In this document: positions 18,001-25,052 of the stretch, piece by piece
How the letters are laid out: every line of letters starts with the position of its first letter
Numbering within the stretch: position 1 is the stretch's first letter
Source: JAFDZV01 sp035549015
GTDB lineage: Bacteria > Bacteroidota > Ignavibacteria > OLB7
NCBI GenBank assembly: GCA_035549015.1
Contig: DASZRW010000057.1
Coordinates: forward strand, 59,738 to 123,737
DNA: 64,000 nucleotides
Direction: 5' to 3'
Position numbers and translations under genes: made by a program
Notes under the pieces: model-generated
Seen by the model: the letters and a program-made list of their open reading frames with translations, nothing else
Told to the model about the DNA's origin: nothing
Database searches by the model: none

Positions 18001-18599
18001 CGAAGCCGCTGGTAACCGCACCGGCGGTGCTCACCGTGGGAAGCATCACCATCGCATCCGGTCCGGACGATCAGCACGTACAGTTGGGCCAGGCTGCGAG
18101 CTTCAGCGTCTCCGCCTCCGGAAGTTCCGGCCTCTCCTATCAGTGGCGGAGGAACGGGCAGGCGATCCCCGGAGCAACCTCCAGCACATATTCGATCGGG
18201 GCCGCAGCAGTTGCCGATACCGGTACGTACGACGTCGTCATCACCGGCCCCTGCACGGCGATCAGCACGGGAGCTCGCCTTCTGATTCAGGGCGTCGGCG
18301 GCGTGGAGAGCCAGGGCGCGGCGTTCACCGGAGTGCGTATGACGGTGACGCCGAATCCGGTGTCGGGAACGGCGGCCGTGCATATTCAGGAGGCCGGCCG
18401 GCTGCACGGCATGCCCGGAGCGCGGCTGGAGCTCACCGATGCGCTCGGCCGCACCGTGAACGATCTGACACCCATGCTCCGGGCCGGCTCCAACACGGTC
18501 ACGTTCAACACGGACGGCCTGCCGGATGGCGTTTACTACTGCCGGGTACGGTGCCGCGACTGGAACGGCATCGTTGTGCCGGTTGTGGTTGCACGATGA
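15009..18599 (+). CDS. Secreted SBBP beta-propeller and Ig-like protein with T9SS sorting domain
   Basis: 1196 residues. I chose ATG at 15009 because it starts a clean signal peptide (L-A-L-F-I-A-S-A-L-A), followed by three A-Q-P-A-A units. The N-terminal about 270 residues form a beta-rich domain usual before SBBP repeats. About eight SBBP units follow, each with Y-S-T-Y-V/I-G-G and D-A-x-G-N-A-Y-V-x-G. Then come Ig-like modules with Y-Q-W-x-x-N-G, and finally a sorting domain starting V-T-P-N-P-V-S-G. It is expected on the cell surface via type IX secretion, perhaps as an adhesin; its ligand is unknown. Confidence 0.9.
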   Translation: MNLRLRSAATGLALFIASALAGPFHTSAQPAAAQPAAAQPAAASPAGVNGVRSAGASFIRNCGQWPADVLFGSRAPGVDLWLTRAGILFDLYTLQPAEAGGGTAGGTTSLRSGAMRRTGCIVGLQFIGASNGIAARGIGRLPGAFNYLTGRDSSRWARNVERYSQARTEEIYPGISAVFYYEAGRPRYDLAVAPGADPARIAMRYTGAKSVTAEANGDLVIATRAGNLVQHGLYAYQRIGEKEMPVACSFTVDAKGLVKFTVGSYDRSHQLVIDPLLYSSFVGGSGDDGAYAVAVDASGNAYIAGYAAAWSAPPSDSFPRTVGAYDRTFNGGTVDAFVAKFDCVSDTLVYSTVIGGSNFEDARAIVLDNQNNAYVCGFTGSSDFPTTASAYARTYIGGLSDAFVLRLNQNGSALDFSTYIGGLGADGAYALRLGPGGDIRVAGFTQAADYPVTRGAYDTTFNGAPGDIFVSSLSLNGSTLNSSTYVGGSGNDSPNGMVLDAAGNAYVVGITSSTDFPTTGNAIDKTFNGGASDVVVFKLNPGNTALLYSTYVGGNAEDIGSDIALTSLGAITFCGSTSSHDYPTTPNVFQQAYRGGASDGFVSQIDPTGNTLNFSTMLGGPSDDYAYGLALDASDHPYVCGTTVSDSFPSTNDAYMRTHMQNSSDAFITELSAGGTDLAYSTFIGGGDRDVAYDIAFTGSNVAYITGLTKSLNYPITAHRYSDSLGRTRTGNQEVLSYDAFISKLDLRNVAILSPTRPQLICGGSTVPIQWSSPRLHSVNIQLSHDGGATYPSTLQTGLDGATGGWNWIVPGSLAPGSNYRIRVIDAGDTTVYGESAILIAPAQPTFTTQPQARVLCRGEAFQLTAEATGTSLHYQWLQGGAPIQGATRTTYDGIANDTASYSLQATDTCGTVVRSAIVTVTFHPGPVVTGTPQSTSACTGASQTFTVATSGVAATYQWRFNGTPIPGATGASYTIPSVKQSDAGSYTVAIAYAPCESKPLVTAPAVLTVGSITIASGPDDQHVQLGQAASFSVSASGSSGLSYQWRRNGQAIPGATSSTYSIGAAAVADTGTYDVVITGPCTAISTGARLLIQGVGGVESQGAAFTGVRMTVTPNPVSGTAAVHIQEAGRLHGMPGARLELTDALGRTVNDLTPMLRAGSNTVTFNTDGLPDGVYYCRVRCRDWNGIVVPVVVAR
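15091..15135 (+). repeat. Three 15-bp tandem repeats inside the SBBP gene
   Basis: Three consecutive copies of a 15-bp unit starting CACAACCGG encode a Q-P-A-A-A linker immediately after the signal peptide. Copy three differs by one base. Unit number could vary by slippage without changing frame. Confidence 0.85.
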
Positions 18600-18605
18600 G
18601 CTCAT

Positions 18606-18641
18606 CTGCGCGTGCCGGGGTTCGAGCTCCGGCACGCGCAG
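18606..18641 (+). terminator. Strong hairpin after the SBBP gene
   Basis: Perfect 13-bp stem (18606-18618 with 18629-18641) and a 10-nt loop, starting 7 bp after the stop codon. No U-tract follows. Confidence 0.5.
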
Positions 18642-18726
18642 CCATGTTCCGGCGTTACGAGACCGACGGATAACCGGCTGCCGCACGCAGCGCAACCGAT
18701 AGCGAACCACTTGCCATGCTCCGCAC

Positions 18727-20223
18727 ATGATCCCTTCTCGCAGACGCTTTCTCCGCCTCGCAGCCGCCGGCACCGCAGCCGTGGGGCTTACGGGCACGCG
18801 CCTCTTCGCCGGGAACCGCATGGGAACCGGTATGCCGGCCGTTCAGGGATCGCCGCAGGCTCTGCGGATCCCGCCGCCGTTCGCCGGCGGCACCCTCACC
18901 GCAGGCGTGACGCAGCAGAATGTGTGGCCGGATATCGCGACGGAGGTATGGACATACGGCGGATCGTACCCGGCACCGACCGTTCGCGTGCGATCGGGCG
19001 AGCGCTTTACCGCGCAGTTCACCAACATGCTCCCGGACCACTCCAACATTCACTGGCATGGGTTGCTGAACCCGCACACCATGGACGGCCATCCGAAGGA
19101 TGTGTTCGAGAACGGCGCCTCGTACACCTACAGCTTCACCGTGGCGCAGCGGGCGGGCACCTACTGGTACCATCCGCATCCGCACATGATGACCGGCCCG
19201 CAGGTCTACCGGGGAATGGCCGGGTTCTTCATCGTTGCGGATGACGAGGAGGATACGCTCGGGCTTCCGGCTTCGGATTACGACGTGCCGCTCCTCATTC
19301 AGGACCGGAGGAGTGAGGCGGGACGCCAGTTCACCTACACGTTGGACGACGCCGCGCAGCTCGACGGCTATCTCGGCGACGAGGTGCTGGCCAACGGCAC
19401 GCCCGATGCATTCCTCGAAGTGGCGCGCGGGCTCTACCGCTTTCGCATCCTCAACGGCTCCAACGCGCGCGTCTACCAGCTTGCACTCTCGGACAACTCC
19501 GCATTCCACGTGATCGGAACGGACGGCGGCCTGCTGGACCGGCCGTACGAGGTGGCGAGCTCGATGCTCGCTCCCGCGGAACGCCTGGACGTGCTGATCG
19601 ATTTCTCCCGCTTCGCCATCGGCGACTCCGTGACGCTGAAGTCGCTCCGGTACCAGGGCGGTTCGGGGCGGCAGCAGGGTGCGGAGATGGCGATCCTGCG
19701 TTTCGATGTGAAGCGCGACGGCGGCAGCGGCGCCTCCATTCCCTCCACGCTCGCCACCATCGAGAAGCTGAATCCCGATGCAGCCGTTCGGCAGCGTGAC
19801 TTCAACCTCCGCACGGACGACGGCTCGTCGCCGCCGATGCACATGATCAACGACCGGATGTTCGACATGGACCGCATCGATGAGACGGTGCACCTGGGCG
19901 ATCTGGAGGTGTGGTCGTTCACGAACGCAACGCTCTATCCGCACCCCATGCACCTGCATGGCGCGCAGTTCCAGGTGATGGACCGCAACGGCAACACCAC
20001 GCTGGAGCCGCGCGACATGGGATGGAAGGATACGATCTATCTCCCGCCGTATTCATCGGCGCGCGTCGTTGTGAAGTTCGGGCCGTATGCCGGCGTCTAC
20101 CTCGTTCATTGCCACAATCTGGAGCATGAGGATCACGGCATGATGCTCAACTACGAGACCACGTTGAACGATTCCGGTGTCGAGGCGGAAGATGGTTCCG
20201 TGATGCGGCTGGACCTGTGGTAG
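18727..20223 (+). CDS. Tat-exported multicopper oxidase (CotA/FtsP type)
   Basis: 498 residues. The N-terminus S-R-R-R-F-L-R-L-A-A-A-G is a twin-arginine signal, so it is exported folded to the periplasm. Three cupredoxin domains are implied by the four copper-binding clusters: H-W-H-G, W-Y-H-P-H-P-H, H-P-M-H-L-H-G and H-C-H-N-L-E-H-E-D-H-G-M-M, the last supplying the type 1 copper Cys, His and Met. It should oxidise a substrate and reduce oxygen to water; metal ions, phenols or an FtsP-like role are all possible. It sits alone between the SBBP gene and convergent topA. Confidence 0.92.
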   Translation: MIPSRRRFLRLAAAGTAAVGLTGTRLFAGNRMGTGMPAVQGSPQALRIPPPFAGGTLTAGVTQQNVWPDIATEVWTYGGSYPAPTVRVRSGERFTAQFTNMLPDHSNIHWHGLLNPHTMDGHPKDVFENGASYTYSFTVAQRAGTYWYHPHPHMMTGPQVYRGMAGFFIVADDEEDTLGLPASDYDVPLLIQDRRSEAGRQFTYTLDDAAQLDGYLGDEVLANGTPDAFLEVARGLYRFRILNGSNARVYQLALSDNSAFHVIGTDGGLLDRPYEVASSMLAPAERLDVLIDFSRFAIGDSVTLKSLRYQGGSGRQQGAEMAILRFDVKRDGGSGASIPSTLATIEKLNPDAAVRQRDFNLRTDDGSSPPMHMINDRMFDMDRIDETVHLGDLEVWSFTNATLYPHPMHLHGAQFQVMDRNGNTTLEPRDMGWKDTIYLPPYSSARVVVKFGPYAGVYLVHCHNLEHEDHGMMLNYETTLNDSGVEAEDGSVMRLDLW

Positions 20224-20296
20224 CGTTGGGTGAACGAGTTGGGGCAACGTGTTGCGGGAGGGCGAATGCGGCGCACAGCGAAATCATCGGGCGCAC

Positions 20297-22750
20297 TCAG
20301 ATGCGCTTGCGGCACTTCGGGCATTCGGGAACGGTCCCCTCCCCCTCGCGAATACTCTCCACGCTCCATGTGTTGCCGCAGTGCGGGCAGGGCGTGTTGA
20401 TCGGCTTCCGGCTCGATGTGAAGCGGCACTCGGGATATCTGGTGCAGCCATAGAAGACGCTGTTGTAGCGACCACCCATCCGTTCCACCAACGCTCCCTC
20501 CCCGCAGGCCGGGCAGTGCACGTCCAGCGGGATCGCCTTCGTCGCGGTGCAGGCCGGATAGGTGGAGCATCCGTAGAACTCGCTCCCGCCGCGTCCGCGC
20601 CGCCGCCGCATCGGCGCGCCGCATGCATCGCACAGCACGGCATCGATTGCCGCCGGGGCGGACCGCCGGGCCGGAGCGGCTCCGTTCGATGCATCGTTCC
20701 CACCCATCGCAGAACCATTCCCGCTGCCAGCAGAACCGTTCCCGCCGCCACCAGAACCATTCCCGCCGCCAGCAGAACCGTTCCCGCCCACCGCCGGCAC
20801 CGGCGCGGAGCCGCGCCCCATGTCGATGCCGAGCCGCGAATACCCTGCAACGGCGCGCGCGCCGCCGCGGCCCGCCGTACGGAGCGACTCCTCCAGCGGC
20901 TTGTAGAAGCGCTGCATCACTTTCACGTACGTTGCGCTGCCGCCGGCGATCGTATCCAGCTCACCTTCCATCTTCGCCGTGAACTTCACATCGAAGAGGG
21001 CGGGGAAGCCGTGCACCAGAACGTCGCATACCTTCATCCCCAGCTCCGTCGCGTGCAGCTTCCGTTCGCGCTGCTCCACGTAGCCCCGCTCCTGAATCGT
21101 GGCGATGATTGCCGCATACGTGCTCGGGCGCCCGATCCCCTTCGCCTCCAGCTCCTTCACCAGCAGGCTCTCCGTGTAGCGGGCCGGCGGCTTCGTCTGG
21201 CTTCCCTTCGTCTCGGCCTCCTTCAGGCTCAGCTCGTCCCCCTTGCGAATCCCCGCCGGCAGAATCGTCTCCAGCTCGCGATCCGCATCGTCGGCTGCGC
21301 GGGCGCCGGCAGCACGCCGGCCGCGCTCCTCGTCCTCCGGCTCCATCTCCGCATAGATCTGCATCCAGCCGTGGAAGCGGGTGATGCGGCCGCTTGCACG
21401 AAACAGAAACGGGCCGCCGCCGATCTCCACCGTTGTCTGGTCGAACACCGCCGGCGCCATCTGGCTGGCAACGAAGCGGCTCCAGATCAGCTCGTAGAGA
21501 TCCGCCATCTCCTTGTCCAGATGCCTGCGCGCCTCCTTCGGTGTGATCGTGATATCCGCGGGGCGGATCGCCTCGTGGGCATCCTGCACGTTGGCCTTCG
21601 TCCGCTTCTTCGCCACGGCCGCCGTGCGAGCCGCTCCCTGCCTGGGCGCGGGGAGATACTCCTTGCCGTAGTTGCTGTAGATAAACTCCTCGGCCGCGGC
21701 AACGGCCTCCTCGCTCACGCGGGTGGAATCTGTTCGCATGTAGGTGATAAGCCCCAGGCGCCCGCGCGTGGTTCCGAGATCCACCCCTTCGTACAATCCC
21801 TGCGCAAGCTTCATCGTTCGCCCCGGGTTGATCTTCAGCCGGCGCGATGCCTCCTGCTGCAGCGTGGACGTCGTGAACGGTTGCGGCGGATTCCGCTTCA
21901 TCTCCTTCGTGGCGAGCGAGGTGATGGCATACGCCTCGCGCATCGCGCGATCGCGCAGTTCCTCCGCCTCCTTCAACGTTGCGATGTACGATGGCACCCC
22001 CTCCTTCTCCCGATCCACCTGCGAGCCCGATGGGTTGCGCAGATCGCGGCCGTCCGCACGCACCAGACGCGCAACGATCTCCTCGTCGGCGGCAGTGAAG
22101 AAGTGGCCGATCAGGTTCCAGTAGTCGATGGCGATGAAGGAGTTGATGGCGCGTTCGCGCTCCACCACCAGGCGCACCGCAACCGATTGCACGCGGCCTG
22201 CCGAAAGGCCCCGCGCCTCGCCGGCGAAACGCCTCCAGAGGAAGGGGGAGATCTTGTAGCCGATCAGGCGATCCATCACGCGCCGCGCCTCCTGCGCCTG
22301 CACCATCGCGCCATCGATGTCGCGCGGCCGGCTCATTGCCGCGGTGACGCCGCTGCGCGTGATCTCGTTGAAGAGGACGCGGCTGATGTTGGTGTTCTCG
22401 TCGCGAATCGCCTCGGCGATGTGGTGCGCAATCGCCTCCCCCTCGCGATCGGGGTCCGTGGCAAGGAACACGCGGTCGCACCGCGCGGCAAGCACGCGCA
22501 GGCGCTTCACTACCTCCTCCTTCCCGCCGATCACCACGTACGTCGGGACGAACCCGTTCGCGATGTCGATGGCGAGGCCGTCGCGCGGCAGATCGCGAAC
22601 ATGCCCAACGGAGGCCTCCACGATGTAGTCCGAGCCGAGATACTTGTTGATGGTTTTCGCCTTCGCCGGCGACTCCACTATGACGAGCGACTTTGACAAC
22701 GTGAGGGTCTTGGATCGTTTGGTGCCCGGCCGCTCCGGGCTGAAGGTCAT
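20297..22750 (-). CDS. topA: DNA topoisomerase I with three zinc fingers
   Basis: 817 residues. It relaxes negative supercoils. The Toprim domain shows V-E-S-P-A-K-A-K and D99-P-D101-R-E103. The catalytic tyrosine is Y337 in L-I-T-Y-M-R-T-D-S. After the core comes a Gly/Asn/Ser linker of repeated G-G-N-G-S units, then three C4 zinc fingers (C-D-A-C, C-P-A-C, C-P-H-C). A start at 22750 overlaps the Nudix stop as ATGA. The alignable fold begins only about residue 20, so a shorter N-terminus is possible, but ATGA coupling favours 22750. Confidence 0.95.
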   Translation of the reverse strand: MTFSPERPGTKRSKTLTLSKSLVIVESPAKAKTINKYLGSDYIVEASVGHVRDLPRDGLAIDIANGFVPTYVVIGGKEEVVKRLRVLAARCDRVFLATDPDREGEAIAHHIAEAIRDENTNISRVLFNEITRSGVTAAMSRPRDIDGAMVQAQEARRVMDRLIGYKISPFLWRRFAGEARGLSAGRVQSVAVRLVVERERAINSFIAIDYWNLIGHFFTAADEEIVARLVRADGRDLRNPSGSQVDREKEGVPSYIATLKEAEELRDRAMREAYAITSLATKEMKRNPPQPFTTSTLQQEASRRLKINPGRTMKLAQGLYEGVDLGTTRGRLGLITYMRTDSTRVSEEAVAAAEEFIYSNYGKEYLPAPRQGAARTAAVAKKRTKANVQDAHEAIRPADITITPKEARRHLDKEMADLYELIWSRFVASQMAPAVFDQTTVEIGGGPFLFRASGRITRFHGWMQIYAEMEPEDEERGRRAAGARAADDADRELETILPAGIRKGDELSLKEAETKGSQTKPPARYTESLLVKELEAKGIGRPSTYAAIIATIQERGYVEQRERKLHATELGMKVCDVLVHGFPALFDVKFTAKMEGELDTIAGGSATYVKVMQRFYKPLEESLRTAGRGGARAVAGYSRLGIDMGRGSAPVPAVGGNGSAGGGNGSGGGGNGSAGSGNGSAMGGNDASNGAAPARRSAPAAIDAVLCDACGAPMRRRRGRGGSEFYGCSTYPACTATKAIPLDVHCPACGEGALVERMGGRYNSVFYGCTRYPECRFTSSRKPINTPCPHCGNTWSVESIREGEGTVPECPKCRKRI
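20710..20792 (-). repeat. 21-bp in-frame tandem repeats in topA
   Basis: About four copies of a 21-bp unit starting CAGAACC (plus-strand reading) encode the Gly/Asn/Ser linker before the zinc fingers. Period seven codons, so copy number can vary without frameshift. Confidence 0.8.
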
Positions 22751-23271
22751 GGCCTGATGTGCGGATCGCCTGCCGGAGACGGAACGTTCACGCCATCGTC
22801 GTGTGAGATGAACCGCAGCGAATCGGAGACGGAGCGAAGGTTGGCCGCGAGGAACCCTGGCTTCACGATGATCGATTCAAGCGAATCGATATTGAACCAC
22901 TCGAACAGAAGAGGCGTTGCCCCCTCGCTTCCAACGAAGCGATCGCCGCGATCCGGCACGCCGGTCTCCGGAGGGAACTCCACCAGGAAATAAATGCCGA
23001 GCTCGTGGCAGCGGCGCCCCTGATACGTGAAGAAATTCTCCGCCACCCAGAGCGGCCGCACCACGCGCGGCTCCGCTCCCATTTCCTCCACCATCTCGCG
23101 CCGCACGGTCTGCTCCGCGCTCTCCCCCATCTCGCACCGGCCGCCCGGCGGCGACCAGAACCAGTCATCCTCCGTCTTGTGAAGCAGGATACGTCCGCCC
23201 TGCAGGGCAATCGCCACCGCGCGGTATTGAAATACCCGATCGTCCCGGGAAATGGTCAGCATCTGATTCAT
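22747..23271 (-). CDS. Nudix hydrolase
   Basis: 174 residues. The Nudix box is complete: G-G-R-C-E-M-G-E-S-A, then R-R-E-M-V-E-E-M-G, giving the GX5EX7REUXEEXGU metal and phosphate site. It hydrolyses a nucleoside diphosphate linked to another moiety; the substrate is not readable. I prefer ATG at 23271 (M-N-Q-M) over 23289 because the extra six residues are not Nudix-like and a TATCTTAC box overlaps the longer start. It is co-transcribed with topA through an ATGA overlap. Confidence 0.88.
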   Translation of the reverse strand: MNQMLTISRDDRVFQYRAVAIALQGGRILLHKTEDDWFWSPPGGRCEMGESAEQTVRREMVEEMGAEPRVVRPLWVAENFFTYQGRRCHELGIYFLVEFPPETGVPDRGDRFVGSEGATPLLFEWFNIDSLESIIVKPGFLAANLRSVSDSLRFISHDDGVNVPSPAGDPHIRP

Positions 23272-23289
23272 GGATGAGTAAGATAGCAT

Positions 23290-23584
23290 GCCGGGGATGT
23301 TCGTTGTCAGCGGTCAGTTGTTATTGACATGTAAGCCGATCGGGTACGGATCAGGCTCAACCTCAACGCCGGTTCCGATCGCAGCGCTGTGCCGGATCTC
23401 CTCCACATGAGCGCTCCCGTCCGCGAGTGCGACGCGGGAATGCAGGATGGAGTGGGCCGCTCTCCCAAGGGAGCGTCGGGACGTGGAGCGCCCTGATGCA
23501 GCCGACGGGTGCTTCCTCCGGAGACCGCGATCGGAGGCTCGCCGGTGGAACCGTTCCCAATCATGGTTACTCCCACGGACTCCG
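23290..23584. other. Divergent intergenic region
   Basis: Between the Nudix-topA operon and the glycosyltransferase gene. It contains no convincing ORF. The only signal I see is the TATCTTGG box at its right edge. Confidence 0.4.
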
Positions 23585-23592
23585 TATCTTGG
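23585..23592 (+). promoter_or_regulatory. TATCTTGG box adjoining a start codon
   Basis: TATCTTGG ends only 7 bp before ATG at 23600. If it is a -7 element, the transcript would start at or next to the ATG, giving a leaderless mRNA. kdsA has a similar arrangement. Confidence 0.35.
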
Positions 23593-23599
23593 CAGGCCT

Positions 23600-24925
23600 A
23601 TGAAGAACGTATTGATCGTTGCCTACTACTTCCCGCCGTCGGGTGGGCCGGGTGTACAGCGGGTGTTGAAATATGTGCAGTACCTGCGCGAGTTCGGCTG
23701 GGAGCCCACGGTGCTGACGGTTCGCGACGGGAACTTTCCCGCGCGCGACGAGTCATTACTGAAGGAGATTCCCAACGGTGTGCGCGTTATCCGCACGGAG
23801 ATCTTCGAACCGTACGATGCCTACCGGAAGCTGACGGGGAAGGAGAAGGGAACGGCGATCGACGTCAACACCATCAGGAAGGAGGGGGCGAAGATCTCCA
23901 TGTCCGAACGGATTGCGGAGTTCGTACGCGCAACGTTCTTCATTCCGGATGCGCGCATCGGCTGGTACCGGCATGCATACCGGGCGGGCCTCGATGCGAT
24001 CGCCAGGTACGGGATCGACGCCATCTACAGCTCCTCCCCTCCCTACACCTGCGCACTGATTGCGCGCGGGCTGAAGCGCAGAACGGGCCTGCCGTGGGTT
24101 GCAGGGTTTCGCGATCCGTGGACGCGCTTCATCACGACGCCGGACCGCTGGGCGATACCGGCGGCGATCGACCGCCGTCTGGAGCGCTCCGTGTTCACCG
24201 AGGCGGACGCCGTGGAGGTTGCTTGGCTGGGCATCCGGAAGGATGCGCTCGGGAAGTATCCATCGCTCGACGCGTCGAAGTTCCACCATCTCCCGAACGG
24301 TTTCGACAGCGCCGACTATCCGGTTGTGGACGCATCGACCCGTACGGACAATCGCTACACCGTCACCTACACCGGCTCCATGTACGGCCGCCGCAATCCC
24401 GATGCCTTCCTGAAGGCCGTGGAGCTGCTGGCGCAGCGCGGCGACATCGATCCGGCGAACATCCGGCTTCGTTTCATCGGCCGCTTCGGCGACGAGGTGA
24501 TGCAGATGTTCCGGAGCAGCATGCTGGGGAGCGCCATCGAAGTTGTGGGGTACATGGCGCACCGCGAGAGCATCGCGCAGCTTCTGCTTGCCGACGCACT
24601 GCTGCTGGTTGTGGACGAGTGCGACGAGAGCGACGAGGTTGTGCCCGGGAAGGTATACGAATACATCGGCTCCGGCCGGCCGTTGATGGCGATAGCGCCG
24701 GAGAAGGGAGCCATCGCCGATCTCGTGGCCGAGACCCGCGCCGGCTTCGTGGCGCATCAATCCAACATCGAGGGAATCGCCCGCGGCTTCCTGGGCCTGT
24801 ATCGCGCGCATGTGAACGGCGAGCAGACGCAGGCTCCGAATACCGAGGCGATCGCGCGCTACGAGCGGCGCAACACCACGGGAGAACTGGCGCACCTGCT
24901 GGAACGCATCAGCACTCGCTCCTAG
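23600..24925 (+). CDS. GT4-type glycosyltransferase
   Basis: 441 residues. The N-terminus V-L-I-V-A-Y-Y-F-P-P-S-G-G-P-G-V-Q-R is typical of family 4 retaining glycosyltransferases, with a GT-B fold. The C-terminal half has Y-T-G-S-M-Y-G-R-R-N and the nucleotide-binding region around P-G-K-V-Y-E-Y-I-G-S-G-R-P. It probably adds a sugar to a cell-surface glycan. ATG at 23600 starts exactly at the fold; an upstream in-frame ATG (23447) reads non-coding sequence. A YfhO-type membrane protein follows. Confidence 0.85.
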   Translation: MKNVLIVAYYFPPSGGPGVQRVLKYVQYLREFGWEPTVLTVRDGNFPARDESLLKEIPNGVRVIRTEIFEPYDAYRKLTGKEKGTAIDVNTIRKEGAKISMSERIAEFVRATFFIPDARIGWYRHAYRAGLDAIARYGIDAIYSSSPPYTCALIARGLKRRTGLPWVAGFRDPWTRFITTPDRWAIPAAIDRRLERSVFTEADAVEVAWLGIRKDALGKYPSLDASKFHHLPNGFDSADYPVVDASTRTDNRYTVTYTGSMYGRRNPDAFLKAVELLAQRGDIDPANIRLRFIGRFGDEVMQMFRSSMLGSAIEVVGYMAHRESIAQLLLADALLLVVDECDESDEVVPGKVYEYIGSGRPLMAIAPEKGAIADLVAETRAGFVAHQSNIEGIARGFLGLYRAHVNGEQTQAPNTEAIARYERRNTTGELAHLLERISTRS

Positions 24926-25052
24926 CCCGCACTCATCGTTTTCTAATCCGCGGCAAGTCGCTATCATTGCGCTTTCCGCCAAGCACGCACGCCGCATGCG
25001 CGCCGGTTCATCGGCCTCCAGGCGGCACACCTATCCGACCTACAGAGCGTTT

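Noticed and set aside
20249..22696. 815-codon plus-strand ORF opposite topA
   Set aside because: It is an antisense shadow; topA on the other strand has every catalytic motif.
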